DNA from: Bacteroidota bacterium | Lineage (GTDB): Bacteria; Bacteroidota; Bacteroidia; Bacteroidales; Prolixibacteraceae | DNA: 64,000 bases | Direction: 5' to 3' | Assembly (NCBI GenBank): GCA_023251455.1 | Contig: JAHEYT010000049.1 | Location: 1 to 64,000 of the forward strand | Part shown: one piece after another, positions 43,747 through 53,988 of the stretch | Layout of the letters: each line of letters opens with the position of its first letter | Position numbering within the stretch: the stretch's first letter is position 1 | Notes under the pieces: model-generated | What the model was told of the DNA's origin: nothing | The model's input: only the letters and a program-made list of their open reading frames with translations | The model's database searches: none | Program-made: the position numbers and the translations under genes

Positions 43747-45210
43747 TTAAAGCATCGGACTGATGATACGCGCAAACGACTCTTTGATCTTGTTCATGCG
43801 GGGCCGTTTTTGCCATTCTTCCAGAATAATTAATTCGCTTTTTTCCTGATCTTCCAGAAACTGACTGGCAAGAACACCAGCAATTTCTTCGTCATAAACC
43901 ATGGCATTGACTTCGAAATTGGTCTCAAGGCTCCGGAAGTCGAGGTTGGCAGTCCCAACCGAAGAGAAAACGCCATCGGCAATAATAACTTTGCTGTGCG
44001 TAAATCCGGCTTTGTAGAAATAGATTTTCACCCCGGCTTCGAGCAATTCCTCAATATACGAGTTTGTTCCCCACTTGGGAGTTATGGCATCCGATAAACC
44101 CGGGACAATAATCCGGACATCAATACCTCCCAATGCCGAAGTTTTCAGGGCCGTGACAATATCGTCCGTTGGCATCAGGTATGGCGTAGAAATATATACA
44201 TAATCGGTAGCAGAAGCAATTGCAGCAAAATAAGCCTGTCCAATGCTTTCCCAATCCGAATCGGGGCCGCTTGCAGTCATCTGAACCAATTTCCCATTAC
44301 CCGATTCAAATGGTTTAAAGTACTCCTCTCCTTTCAAAATCTCTTTCGAGACAAAATACCAGTCGGCCATAAAAATAATCTGAAGTGCAGTTGCACCGCC
44401 ACCTATCACTTTCAAGTGGGTATCTCGCCATGGGCCGATTCCCGGAACTCCATCCTGATAACGATCAGCGAAATTCAATCCTCCAACAAATGCAGTTTCG
44501 CCATCAACCACCAAAATTTTACGGTGATTACGGTAATTAACCCTGGAAGTCAGCATCGGAAAACGGACCTTCATGAAACAATCCACTTTTACCCCAGCAT
44601 CAGACATCGACCTTATGAATTTCTTTTTCAGTTCCCAACTGCCTACGTCATCAAAAATCAACCGCACCTCAACTCCTTCCGTAGCCTTCCGGATAAGAAG
44701 TTCGCGCAGGTAATTTCCGATCCGGTCATTTTCAATAATATAATATTCAAGATGGATGTGATGCCTGGCCTGCTCCATAACCCGGAATATCTCCGGAAAT
44801 GTTTCTGCGCCATTCCGCAAAATCTGAATTTCATTGTTGTTGGTCAATATGGCGTTCGAATTAGAGAGCAACAAATTCATCATCCTCTTCTTCGAATAAA
44901 GTTTATCGCTGATTTGAAATTGATTGGCAGGAAGATTATCCAGCTGTTCCAAAGTCAGGTTTCGAAGTTTTTCCAGATCTTTCAACCCTTTACGCGAATA
45001 CATCTTTGTTTTGCGGTATTCCTGACCAAAAAAAAGATAAATCACTATTCCAATAAACGGGAGCAATACCAGAACCAAAATCCAACTAATGGTTTTCTCC
45101 GGATTTCGATTTTCTAAGATGATAAGAATGGCAATAAAAACGACCGTTAAAAAATAAAGGATGGTAACCAGACTCGGCATTGATTTCCATATATCGAACA
45201 AAATAGCCAT
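43747..45210 (-). CDS. cls: Cardiolipin synthase
   Basis: A 487-residue phospholipase D-superfamily enzyme. Two N-terminal membrane segments (about 12-32 and 41-61) are followed by two HKD motifs: H229-x-K231-x4-D236 (NHRKILVVDG) and H405-x-K407-x4-D412 (THSKVIIADG). This is the standard Cls layout. It condenses two phosphatidylglycerol molecules to cardiolipin in the inner membrane. It is isolated, with no obvious operon partners. Confidence 0.95.
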   Translation of the reverse strand: MAILFDIWKSMPSLVTILYFLTVVFIAILIILENRNPEKTISWILVLVLLPFIGIVIYLFFGQEYRKTKMYSRKGLKDLEKLRNLTLEQLDNLPANQFQISDKLYSKKRMMNLLLSNSNAILTNNNEIQILRNGAETFPEIFRVMEQARHHIHLEYYIIENDRIGNYLRELLIRKATEGVEVRLIFDDVGSWELKKKFIRSMSDAGVKVDCFMKVRFPMLTSRVNYRNHRKILVVDGETAFVGGLNFADRYQDGVPGIGPWRDTHLKVIGGGATALQIIFMADWYFVSKEILKGEEYFKPFESGNGKLVQMTASGPDSDWESIGQAYFAAIASATDYVYISTPYLMPTDDIVTALKTSALGGIDVRIIVPGLSDAITPKWGTNSYIEELLEAGVKIYFYKAGFTHSKVIIADGVFSSVGTANLDFRSLETNFEVNAMVYDEEIAGVLASQFLEDQEKSELIILEEWQKRPRMNKIKESFARIISPML

Positions 45211-45361
45211 GCGCGTTTCAGATTGAATTGGTACTTCTAAATTTCATCAAAAAACAACATAAAAGCAAATGAAAAAAAATCGAAACACGATTTTAAGGAT
45301 TGAAAGATGTACACGATTGAAAAAATCCATTTTTGAAAAGTATTTCTTCTGTAAATCCTGT

Positions 45362-46402
45362 TCAGACTCTTCTCTTCAAAACATGCAGTTTGCAATCGTC
45401 GAGTTTCCGGAAAGCAATGGTTTTCCCTGAGATGTGCGGAGCCGAAACGCCTTTGCCAAAGAACTGATTTCCCGTGTAAACAAATGCTTCGTCCCATAAA
45501 TTCAGTTCCAAAAAGCTATTCAACAATTCGCTGCCACCTTCAACAATTACAGAAAGGATTTCACGACGGAAAAGCTCTGCCATCATTTGAGGCAAAATAT
45601 TTTGGTCAAAATCGAGTGTAATAAATTTCAGGTTTTCCGAATCTGGTTTTTCAATGGCAGTGAAGACCCAGGTTGGAGCTTTTCTGTCAAAGATATGTAA
45701 TTCAGAATCGAGCCTTCCCAATCGGTCAATCACCATTCGCACAGGCTGATTGCCCGTCCATTCGCGAACGGTAAGCGCCGGATTGTCAAATTCAGCCGTG
45801 TTGGTTCCAATCAAAATAGCCGATTCTTCGGAGCGCTGTTTGTGCACCAACCGCTTCGACAGATCATTGGTAATCCAGGTCGGATGTTTCTTTTCGGTGC
45901 GGTCGGTATCAATAAAACCATCGAGAGTTTGCGCCCATTTCAGGATAATGTAAGGTCGCTTTTTTTCGTGAAAAGTAAAAAATCTCCGGTTCAGATTGCG
46001 GCTTTCTTTTTCAAGTACACCTACCTCAACGTCGATTCCTGCATTTTTCATTCGTTCAATTCCCTTTCCGGCAACCTCGGCAAACGGGTCGATGGTTCCA
46101 ATAACAACCTTAGGAATCCTGCTTTCGATGATCAGATCAGAACAGGGAGGCGTTTTCCCATAGTGAGCACATGGTTCGAGCGAAACATACAAAGTTGACT
46201 CTAAAAGCAACTCCGGATTTTTAACCGTGCGAATGGCATTCACTTCAGCATGTGGCTGGCCAAATTTCTCGTGGTATCCTTCGCCAATGATTTTCCCGTT
46301 ATGCACAATTACGCAACCCACCATCGGATTGGGAGCCACATCTCCCATTCCGAGAAGCGCCAGTTCGAGGCATCGTTGCATAAAGATTGAAGGAGTACTC
46401 AT
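45362..46402 (-). CDS. ribD: Bifunctional riboflavin biosynthesis protein RibD
   Basis: About 346 residues from ATG 46402. The deaminase domain (1-~145) has the zinc ligands HAEVNAI and PCAHYGKTPPC. The reductase domain follows, with LKWAQTLDGFID and the VEGGSELLNSFL motif. It carries out the second and third steps of riboflavin synthesis from GTP. It is divergent from prmC, with a shared 36-bp promoter gap. An upstream TTG/ATG extension would run into the prmC promoter box and is unlikely. Confidence 0.93.
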   Translation of the reverse strand: MSTPSIFMQRCLELALLGMGDVAPNPMVGCVIVHNGKIIGEGYHEKFGQPHAEVNAIRTVKNPELLLESTLYVSLEPCAHYGKTPPCSDLIIESRIPKVVIGTIDPFAEVAGKGIERMKNAGIDVEVGVLEKESRNLNRRFFTFHEKKRPYIILKWAQTLDGFIDTDRTEKKHPTWITNDLSKRLVHKQRSEESAILIGTNTAEFDNPALTVREWTGNQPVRMVIDRLGRLDSELHIFDRKAPTWVFTAIEKPDSENLKFITLDFDQNILPQMMAELFRREILSVIVEGGSELLNSFLELNLWDEAFVYTGNQFFGKGVSAPHISGKTIAFRKLDDCKLHVLKRRV

Positions 46403-46414
46403 CAGCGAAAAAGT

Positions 46415-46422
46415 TAACTTTG
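46415..46422 (+). promoter_or_regulatory. Promoter -7 box TAACTTTG for prmC
   Basis: TAACTTTG matches TAnnTTTG, 16 bp before ATG 46439, inside the short ribD-prmC gap. Confidence 0.55.
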
Positions 46423-46438
46423 CCAAAAATAACAATAA

Positions 46439-47287
46439 ATGAAGGCAGGTATCGCATCCATCCGAAAAGAATTGGCAGGAATTTACGCTAAAGGCGAAAT
46501 TGAAAGCTTGATTTTCCTGATTTTCGAAAAGTTGAAAGGCTTTTCGCGAACCCAGCTTTTACTTGCCAACGAAGAACAACTCAATGAGAATGACCGGAAA
46601 GAAATTAGGGCAATCATTGACCGACTGAAAAATCATGAACCCATTCAGTACATTCTGGGAATGACTGAATTCTACAGCCTTCCGTTTTACACCGTTCCCG
46701 GAGTGTTGATTCCCCGACCAGAAACAGAAGAACTGGTGCAATGGATTATTCAGGAGAATAAAAATTTGAACCCAACGATTTTGGATATTGGAACCGGTAC
46801 CGGTTGCATCGCCATCTCGCTTCAAAAAAACATACCGCAATCAAACGTATTTGCCTGTGACATTTCGCCGGTTTGCCTCGAAACTGCTAAACGGAATTCA
46901 GAGTTAAACTCCGCAGAGGTTTCGGTTTTCGAATACGATATTCTGAACGATACTCCTGAAATTAGTTTACCAGAACTGGATATTATTGTCAGCAACCCAC
47001 CCTATATTCGGGAAACGGAAAAGAGCCTGATGGAGAAAAACGTACTTAATCATGAGCCAGAATTGGCCTTGTTTGTGGCCGATGAAAAACCATTGATTTT
47101 CTATGAACGAATTGCCGATTTCTCCAGGATTCATCTGAAAAATCAAGGTCGGCTCTACTTCGAAATTAACGAAGCTTTTGGTCCTGAATGTTGTGATATG
47201 CTTCAGGAAAAAGGATTTTCTGATATTGTACTAAAAAAAGACATCCATGGGAAAAACCGAATGGTTGGCTGCAGGCTTTTACACTAG
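46439..47287 (+). CDS. prmC: Peptide chain release factor N5-glutamine methyltransferase
   Basis: A 282-residue PrmC/HemK: an N-terminal helical domain (about 1-80, ending PIQYILGMTEFY), then a SAM-binding fold with ILDIGTGTGCIAI and the catalytic IVSNPPYI. It methylates the GGQ glutamine of release factors RF1 and RF2. This bears on the UGA question, because RF2 (the UGA-reading factor) depends on this methylation for full activity. Intact motifs suggest normal termination in the host. Confidence 0.93.
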   Translation: MKAGIASIRKELAGIYAKGEIESLIFLIFEKLKGFSRTQLLLANEEQLNENDRKEIRAIIDRLKNHEPIQYILGMTEFYSLPFYTVPGVLIPRPETEELVQWIIQENKNLNPTILDIGTGTGCIAISLQKNIPQSNVFACDISPVCLETAKRNSELNSAEVSVFEYDILNDTPEISLPELDIIVSNPPYIRETEKSLMEKNVLNHEPELALFVADEKPLIFYERIADFSRIHLKNQGRLYFEINEAFGPECCDMLQEKGFSDIVLKKDIHGKNRMVGCRLLH

Positions 47288-47389
47288 TATCGCTTCGTTC
47301 AACTGACTCCTTTCGACAGGTTTGCACTCTGGGAGCAATTCTCCGGTCTTCCATCTCCGGACTTCCGACTCACGAAGTCAATATTTTCC

Positions 47390-47397
47390 TATATTTG
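47390..47397 (+). promoter_or_regulatory. Promoter -7 box TATATTTG for the EEP-family gene
   Basis: TATATTTG matches TAnnTTTG, 52 bp before the TTG start; a GGAGGAG follows at 47400-47406. Confidence 0.45.
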
Positions 47398-47448
47398 TAG
47401 GAGGAGCAGGCGATCAAAAGTGAAGTTGGAATCTAAACCACAATCCCT

Positions 47449-48516
47449 TTGAAACAATTATTAGTATATACACTTTTGCTTTTAAATCTGGTAGCTGTAT
47501 TTGCACTTGGGTTTGCGACAGTATCCGTTTTTCTAAGCCCTGAAAAGCTTTGGTTTGCTGCCTTGTTCGGAATGGCATATCCTTACATTCTGGTTATCAA
47601 CCTTGTTTTCATGGTATTGTGGATATTTATCAAGCCTATATTTATTCTTTTTTCGTTAATTACTATTCTTGCCGGATATAACCAAATTGGCAACTATCTG
47701 CAATTTTCAGGACAGCAAACAAAAGAAAAAGGGATCAAAATTATCAGCTATAATGTAAAATACTTTATGGGAAGCAATCAGTTCCCGACCAAGGAAAATG
47801 CTGATCATATTCTGAATTATCTGAGACAAAACAATGCCGATATTATTTGTCTTCAGGAAGTTCGGTTGAATAAACGGCAAATTTTTGATGTTACGAACAG
47901 CAAACTTCCACAGATCACACACATGCAGTTGGCTCATACAAGTCATGCCGGAGGGCAGCTTACGCTAACCCGTTTTCCCATCCTGAATATGGGTGAAATC
48001 AGGTTCAATAATTCAGGAAACATGATAATCTATACCGATATGCTGGTGAATTCGGATACGGTACGAGTTTATAATTGTCATCTGCAATCGTACCGACTTC
48101 GCCCAACCGAAATAAACTCCATTGACTCTATGAAATTTGAAAATAATTCGGAGACTAAAGCAAGAATAAAAGAGCTGAGTGTAAAATTCAAAGATGCCAT
48201 TATCAAAAGAGCCGAACAGGCTGCCACCTTACGCGAACATTTGAATCAATGCCCTTATCCGGTAATTGTTTGCGGCGATTTCAACGACACCCCGGTATCT
48301 TTTACCTATCGCACCGTGCGAGGCGATTTGAAAGACTCGTTTACTGAATCTGGGAAAGGAACGGCAAACACTTACAACGGTAAACTGCCATCTTTCCGAA
48401 TCGACTATATTTTATACAGTCCCAAATTCACCAGTTATAATTTCGAAGTTTCAACATTGAATCACTCCGACCATTACCCCATCAGATGTGATTTATTCCC
48501 TGCTGAAAAGGAGTAG
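47449..48516 (+). CDS. Membrane-anchored endonuclease/exonuclease/phosphatase family protein
   Basis: A 355-residue protein with two or three N-terminal membrane segments (about 3-27, 36-60, 62-78) and a C-terminal EEP domain facing either side. EEP motifs visible are ISYNVKYF, ICLQEVRL, CGDFNDTP and HSDHYPI. Substrates range from DNA to phospholipids and nucleotides; this one is unassigned. There is no in-frame ATG before the first membrane segment, so translation probably starts at TTG 47449. Confidence 0.85.
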   Translation: MKQLLVYTLLLLNLVAVFALGFATVSVFLSPEKLWFAALFGMAYPYILVINLVFMVLWIFIKPIFILFSLITILAGYNQIGNYLQFSGQQTKEKGIKIISYNVKYFMGSNQFPTKENADHILNYLRQNNADIICLQEVRLNKRQIFDVTNSKLPQITHMQLAHTSHAGGQLTLTRFPILNMGEIRFNNSGNMIIYTDMLVNSDTVRVYNCHLQSYRLRPTEINSIDSMKFENNSETKARIKELSVKFKDAIIKRAEQAATLREHLNQCPYPVIVCGDFNDTPVSFTYRTVRGDLKDSFTESGKGTANTYNGKLPSFRIDYILYSPKFTSYNFEVSTLNHSDHYPIRCDLFPAEKE

Positions 48517-48529
48517 CCCGTCTCAGTAA

Positions 48530-49459
48530 TCAGAACAACCTTTTCCGTTTTAGCAAATAGGTATAAAGCACATGCTTAAAATCTTCATTGATGTCGGCTT
48601 CGGCCAGATCAATGTGGTATTGTCCGCAACGCACACGCATCTCTTCGAAATAGTCTAACATCGCTCTTTCGTAATTCTTTTTTAAGTCGTGTGGCGAAAA
48701 GCGAAGATGTTCCCCGGTTTCGAGATCGACAAACCGGTAAGGTTGGTTCCTGAAATCGAACTCTTTCTCCTGACGGTGATCGGTCACATGAAAAAGCAAT
48801 ACTTCGTGTTTGTTGTATTTCAGGTGCTGTAAGGCTTCGAACAATTCGTCGGTATTTTCCTGAGCAATTAAATCACTGAAAAGAATGACCAAAGAACGTT
48901 TATGAATATTCTCGGCAATCATGTGCAAAGCGTCGACAGTGTTGGTCTGCTTCTGCAATTGAGCCTGCTCCTGACGCAACAAACCACCGAGCTGATTGTA
49001 CAACAAATCGATGTGAACCGACGATAAACGGGCTTCGGAATGAAACTCAATCTCGTCGGAGAATAATGAAAGGCCAACGGCGTCGCGCTGTTTCCGGAGC
49101 AAATAAATAATGGCTGCTGCCGAATAAACCGAGAATGCCAGTTTGTTTATTTTTGACACTTTACCTTTTTCGTACGGGAAAAGCATAGACGAAGAAGTGT
49201 CGATTACCAGCTGGCAGCGCAGGTTGGTTTCTTCTTCGTATTGTTTCACGAACAAGCGGTCGGTGCGGGCAAACAGTTTCCAGTCGAGGTGTTTGGTCGA
49301 TTCGCCGGTATTGTAAAGCCGGTGTTCGGCAAATTCAACCGAAAAACCATGAAAAGGACTTCGGTGCAAGCCGGTGATAAAACCTTCGACTACCTCTTTC
49401 GAGATAAACTCAAGGTTATCGAATTGCTGAAACTGCTGTATGTCGAGTAAATTGTTCAA
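48530..49459 (-). CDS. DUF58 domain protein
   Basis: A 309-residue protein with a DUF58/vWA-like fold. It has the GEST..LDWKLFARTDRLFVKQYEEE segment, DTSSSMLFPYEKG (the MIDAS-like DxSxS) and LLFHVTDHRQE. DUF58 proteins usually sit beside a MoxR ATPase; here the gene is alone and follows thioredoxin. Start TTG 49459 (no ATG nearby). It ends in TGA. Function unknown; a chaperone-like role with MoxR is the usual guess. Confidence 0.85.
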   Translation of the reverse strand: MNNLLDIQQFQQFDNLEFISKEVVEGFITGLHRSPFHGFSVEFAEHRLYNTGESTKHLDWKLFARTDRLFVKQYEEETNLRCQLVIDTSSSMLFPYEKGKVSKINKLAFSVYSAAAIIYLLRKQRDAVGLSLFSDEIEFHSEARLSSVHIDLLYNQLGGLLRQEQAQLQKQTNTVDALHMIAENIHKRSLVILFSDLIAQENTDELFEALQHLKYNKHEVLLFHVTDHRQEKEFDFRNQPYRFVDLETGEHLRFSPHDLKKNYERAMLDYFEEMRVRCGQYHIDLAEADINEDFKHVLYTYLLKRKRLF

Positions 49460-49499
49460 AAAGCAGGAATTTGTTATCGGTGGTCAAAAGTAAAAATAA

Positions 49500-49534
49500 A
49501 AAAGGCATAAGAACCTTTGTTTCCTATGCCTTTT
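49500..49534 (-). terminator. Rho-independent terminator after trxA
   Basis: Perfect 10-bp stem AAAAGGCATA/TATGCCTTTT with flanking A and T runs, downstream of trxA on the minus strand. Confidence 0.8.
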
Positions 49535-49552
49535 CTTCCTGAAAATAATGAA

Positions 49553-49870
49553 TTAAAGAATACTGTCAACTTTTGCAGCGAGTGTTGTTTTCGGAGCAGC
49601 GCCAACATGTTTTTCCACCACAGCACCATCTTTGAAAAACAAAATGGTTGGGATATTCCTGATTCCGAATTTGGAAGCAATTCCAGGATTGCTGTCAACA
49701 TCAACTTTTCCAACGACTAATCTTCCGGCGTAATCGTCAGCAAGCTCGTTAACGATCGGACCAACCATACGACATGGCCCACACCATTCAGCCCAAAAAT
49801 CAACCAGAACCGGCTTGTCAGACTGAAGAACCAATTCTTCAAAGTTTGCATCATTAATTTCTAAAGCCAT
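49553..49870 (-). CDS. trxA: Thioredoxin
   Basis: A 105-residue classic thioredoxin: redox site WCGPC (C30 and C33) after VLVDFWAEWC, the cis-proline in RNIPTILFF, and a usual length. It reduces protein disulfides in the cytoplasm. A TAATTTTG promoter box lies 51-58 bp upstream, partly at the end of the dnaE gap, so it is likely transcribed separately from dnaE. Confidence 0.95.
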   Translation of the reverse strand: MALEINDANFEELVLQSDKPVLVDFWAEWCGPCRMVGPIVNELADDYAGRLVVGKVDVDSNPGIASKFGIRNIPTILFFKDGAVVEKHVGAAPKTTLAAKVDSIL

Positions 49871-49920
49871 TTTTAAATATTTTTATATGTGAATATTAGA
49901 ACAAAATCTTAGAATGATCA

Positions 49921-49928
49921 CAAAATTA
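49921..49928 (-). promoter_or_regulatory. Promoter -7 box TAATTTTG for trxA
   Basis: Minus-strand TAATTTTG matches TAnnTTTG, in the gap after dnaE. Confidence 0.5.
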
Positions 49929-49930
49929 GC

Positions 49931-52900
49931 CTAATTAATTTTAAAAGCAAGATCTTCATGCGTTTCAAAATAGGCCAGTAATTCATCTGTAATTTCTATC
50001 CGTGTGTTTCTAGAAAACAGATTAACCATCATTTTTGTTTCAGGATCCCAAACATCAAATTTAAGCAGTGTTTTCCCCTTGCTGTTCAATGTCAGGTCGC
50101 ACAACTCTGTCACCAGTCCATTGGTGAGCGAGGGTAGCGGTATTTTAATGGTGATACTTTTAAAGTATTTCTCGCGTATTTCTTCCATCAATTCAACCCG
50201 ATTAACTTTAAATTCGAGTTGATCGCCACCAAACCGGTTCTGAACCGAGCCTCTAACCATCAGAAAAAGGCCGGGTTTGCAATATTTCCCGAATTCGACG
50301 TAGTCTTTCGCGAAAAAGAACATTTTGTACGAATCGGTATAGTCGGTTAAAACCATGTAGCAGAAAGGTTTTCCGTTTTTACTGAACGACTCACGGGCTT
50401 CGGTCACCATTCCGGCAAAGGTCATTTCGCGTCCTTTCAGCGGCTCAATATTGTTGTTCAGGTCTTTAAACGAAACGTCTTTGGTAACCAGCGTTTTTAT
50501 TTCAATTTTGTATTTATCCAGCGGATGCGACGTCAGGTAAACGCCTACCAGGCTTCGTTCCTTTTCGAGCAAAACCAGATCTGCCCATTCGGGAACCAGC
50601 GCAGGTTCGGGTTTTTGTACAGACTGGTTCGACATTATTTCACCAAAAAGCGAAAGTGATGCATTGTTGCTTTCGTATTGCATTTTACTTCCGTAGCGGG
50701 TCAGCTTCTCGATAAAACTCTGGTCGTTTTCGTCAGGAGCAAAATACTGGCTTCGGGTGTGTTTTTTGAACGAGTCGAATGCGCCTGCCATGGCCAGCGC
50801 TTCAAGGTTTTTCTTGTTTACCGACTGAAGGTTCACGCGCTCAACAAAATCGTAAATATCTTTGAATTCGCCACCTTTCCGCGCTTTGATGATATCCTGA
50901 ACGGCACCTTCGCCGACTCCCTTAATCGCTGCCATCCCAAAACGAACATTTCCAGCTTTGTTTACCGTGAATTTGGCGTAACTTTCACTCACATCAGGCC
51001 CAAGAACGTTCATATTCATGCGCTTGCACTCTTCCATAAGCTTTGTGATTTCAGTAATATTACTGAGGTTTCGGCTCATGTTGGCAGCCATAAATTCGGC
51101 CGGATAATGGGCTTTCAGATAACCCGTTTGGTAAGCCACTGCGGCATAACAAACCGAGTGCGATTTGTTGAACGCGTAACTGGCAAATGCCTCCCAGTCT
51201 TTCCATATTTTATCAATCAGTTTTCCCGGCTCTTTACCTCCTTCTGTACAGCCTTCAATAAACTTTGGGTTATCCATACATCCGTCGCGAAACTTCACTT
51301 TCAGCTTATCCATCATGGCTATCAGCTTCTTACCCATCGCTTTCCGGAGCGAATCGGAGTCACCGCGGGTAAATCCGCCCAACGCCCTCGACTGGAGCAT
51401 TACCTGTTCCTGGTACACGGTAATCCCGTAAGTATCTTTCAGGTAAGGTTCCATCAGGGGGCTGTCATATTCAATTTTCTCCTGACCATGTTTCCGCTTG
51501 ATGAACGATGGAATGTACTCCATTGGACCCGGACGGTACAAGGCGTTCATCGCCACCAAATCCTCGAAACGGTTCGGCTTCAGGTTGCGAAGGTGCTTTT
51601 TCATTCCAGGCGACTCGAACTGAAAGATCCCGGTGGTGTCGCCGTTGCTGAAAAGTTCCAAAGTTAGCGGGTCATTCTCCGGAAGCTTGTCCATGTCAAT
51701 TGTGATACCGCGCGAAAGCTTAATATTTTCAACGGTTTCCTTAATGATTGAAAGTGTTTTCAATCCGAGAAAGTCCATCTTCAGCAGACCGATGTCTTCA
51801 ACAAAATGCCCGTCATATTGGGTAGTCAGGAGGTTGTCATCGTCCTTGGTGGGCATCACCGGAATATGGTCGGTCAACGGGTCACGACTAATCAGAATCC
51901 CACAGGCATGAATTCCGGTCTGGCGAACCGAACCTTCGAGCGTTTGTGCAAACTTCAGGGTAGTGCGAATCAATTCGTTAGGAGAATTCAGTTCCTGTTT
52001 TAGCTCCGGACTGTCTTTAAACGCAATGTTGAAGTTCATCTTCGGGGCATCCGGAACCAATTTGGTCAAACGATCGGCTTCCTGAAGCGGTAATTTAAGC
52101 ACCCGCGCCACATCTTTTATGGCCGATTTGGTAGCCATTGTGCCGAAAGTACAGATATGCGCCACCTTATCGGATCCATATTTATTGGTTACATAGTCGA
52201 GTACTTTCTGGCGACCGTCATCATCGAAATCGATATCCACGTCGGGCATCGAAATACGATCGGGATTCAGGAATCGTTCGAACAGCAAATCGTATCTCAT
52301 CGGGTCGATGTTGGTTATCCCCACGCAGTACGAAACCACCGACCCGGCAGCTGAACCACGGCCCGGCCCAACCAAAACGTCCATTCGGCGGGCCTCGTTA
52401 ATGAAATCCTGTACAATGAGGAAATATCCCGGGAAACCCATTTTTTTAATGGTACTCAATTCGAATTCAATACGCTCGCGCACGTCGTCCGAAAATGGTT
52501 CCCCATAGCGGAGCCTGGCCCCTTCCCAAGCCAGGTGTGCCAGGTAATCGGCTTCAAATTTAACCCTGACGACTTTATCGTATCCACCAATGGATTTGAA
52601 CCACTCTTCGGTGAATTCGTCCAGCAACATTTCTTCGGTAAACCGAAGCCGATAATCTTCTTCCTTTCCGAATTCTTCAGGAATGGGGAAAACAGGCATG
52701 ATGGGAGAAGAATTCAGGTTGTATGCTTCAATTTTATCGTTAATTTCCTGAGTATTGGTCAAGGCTTCAGGCACATCGGCAAACAAAGCGTTCATTTCGG
52801 CGGTGGTTTTAAACCACTCCTGTTTGGTATAACGCATTCGGGTAGGGTCGTCCAAATCCTTGCCGGTATTGAGACAGATGAGCAAATCGTGTGCATCGGC

Positions 52901-53572
52901 ATCTTCCTGATTGATAAAATGGCTATCGTTGGTACAGATTACCTTCACTTCGTGTTTTTTCGCCAGATCCAGAATTTTGGCATTAACCAACACCTGATTC
53001 TCGTAAACATTCTGCCTCATTTCGGGCAATTCGGAAGGATGGCGCTGCAATTCGAGATAGAAATCCTCGCCAAAAATAGATTTGAACCACTGAATGGTAT
53101 CATCTGCATCCTTCATATTTCCGGCCATGATGTGTTGGGGAACTTCACCACCCAGGCAAGCCGATGAAACAATCAATCCTTCACTGTATTTTTCCAGAAT
53201 CTCTTTATCGATGCGCGGTTTGTAATAGAAACCTTCGGTATAAGCCAACGACACCAACTTAAGCAGGTTACGGTAACCCACCAGGTTCTTAGCCAGCAAA
53301 ATAAGGTGATAACCCGAACGATCAACCTTCGCATCTTTTTTGTTGTGACGCGAAGTTTCGGCCACATAAGTTTCGCAGCCAATAATGGGTTTGATCCCTT
53401 CCTTTTTGCACACATCGTAAAACTCTTTGGAGCCAAACATGTTGCCATGATCGGTCAGCGCCAGCGCAGTCATGCCGTCACGTTTGGCTTTGGCAATCAG
53501 CCCGCGGACACTGGCTGCGCCATCCAAAATGGAATATTGTGAGTGGACATGTAAATGTGTAAAAGGAATCAT
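49931..53572 (-). CDS. dnaE: DNA polymerase III alpha subunit
   Basis: A 1213-residue replicative polymerase of the DnaE1 type. PHP domain at the N-terminus (HLHVHSQYSILDGAASV, LTDHGNMFG). The palm has GPGRGSAAGSVVSYC and the active-site PDVDIDFDD. Then come a finger domain with GIFQFES, a tandem HhH segment (KNLEALAMAGAFD), and an OB fold near the C-terminus (GREMTFAGMVTE). It synthesises both strands at the replication fork. No intein or split is visible. Confidence 0.96.
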   Translation of the reverse strand: MIPFTHLHVHSQYSILDGAASVRGLIAKAKRDGMTALALTDHGNMFGSKEFYDVCKKEGIKPIIGCETYVAETSRHNKKDAKVDRSGYHLILLAKNLVGYRNLLKLVSLAYTEGFYYKPRIDKEILEKYSEGLIVSSACLGGEVPQHIMAGNMKDADDTIQWFKSIFGEDFYLELQRHPSELPEMRQNVYENQVLVNAKILDLAKKHEVKVICTNDSHFINQEDADAHDLLICLNTGKDLDDPTRMRYTKQEWFKTTAEMNALFADVPEALTNTQEINDKIEAYNLNSSPIMPVFPIPEEFGKEEDYRLRFTEEMLLDEFTEEWFKSIGGYDKVVRVKFEADYLAHLAWEGARLRYGEPFSDDVRERIEFELSTIKKMGFPGYFLIVQDFINEARRMDVLVGPGRGSAAGSVVSYCVGITNIDPMRYDLLFERFLNPDRISMPDVDIDFDDDGRQKVLDYVTNKYGSDKVAHICTFGTMATKSAIKDVARVLKLPLQEADRLTKLVPDAPKMNFNIAFKDSPELKQELNSPNELIRTTLKFAQTLEGSVRQTGIHACGILISRDPLTDHIPVMPTKDDDNLLTTQYDGHFVEDIGLLKMDFLGLKTLSIIKETVENIKLSRGITIDMDKLPENDPLTLELFSNGDTTGIFQFESPGMKKHLRNLKPNRFEDLVAMNALYRPGPMEYIPSFIKRKHGQEKIEYDSPLMEPYLKDTYGITVYQEQVMLQSRALGGFTRGDSDSLRKAMGKKLIAMMDKLKVKFRDGCMDNPKFIEGCTEGGKEPGKLIDKIWKDWEAFASYAFNKSHSVCYAAVAYQTGYLKAHYPAEFMAANMSRNLSNITEITKLMEECKRMNMNVLGPDVSESYAKFTVNKAGNVRFGMAAIKGVGEGAVQDIIKARKGGEFKDIYDFVERVNLQSVNKKNLEALAMAGAFDSFKKHTRSQYFAPDENDQSFIEKLTRYGSKMQYESNNASLSLFGEIMSNQSVQKPEPALVPEWADLVLLEKERSLVGVYLTSHPLDKYKIEIKTLVTKDVSFKDLNNNIEPLKGREMTFAGMVTEARESFSKNGKPFCYMVLTDYTDSYKMFFFAKDYVEFGKYCKPGLFLMVRGSVQNRFGGDQLEFKVNRVELMEEIREKYFKSITIKIPLPSLTNGLVTELCDLTLNSKGKTLLKFDVWDPETKMMVNLFSRNTRIEITDELLAYFETHEDLAFKIN

Positions 53573-53988
53573 ACCAACAAGTTATATCAATCGTTTATTT
53601 CTCCTGAAACTAAAATTTCAGAAAAGTAAAGTTACCAATTTCGTTGCCTGAAAGAAGTATTGTTGATAAAATGTGAGAAAGAAGATTTAAATAGAAAAGT
53701 AAATTATTCCACAACTGTTAGTGTCGCAAGCCGAATATTAAATTTTTTTGCCGAAACCTGAGTGTTTCGAAATACCAACAATCAGCAACAATGCAGAAAA
53801 ACATTTTGAATCAGGTATAACCAGAACAAATGAAATCTTATAAAGAATTGAATTTAGCTTTAATTATTTTACCATAATATGCTGATTATTAACACTGAAG
53901 AGTTAATAAATAAATAATGAAATAAAATTTAATCGATCTTTAATATTAAAATAATTCGTTTATTTACATTAGAAAATAATCACGACAT
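53573..53988. other. AT-rich intergenic region between dnaE and a small gene
   Basis: About 415 bases. A near-consensus minus-strand box (TAACTTTA, close to TAnnTTTG) lies near 53630 for dnaE. No RNA gene or repeat was recognised. Confidence 0.45.

Noticed and set aside
45237-45497. An 86-codon minus-strand frame past the end of ribD
   Set aside because: It overlaps ribD in another frame and its unique part is AT-rich with no motif.
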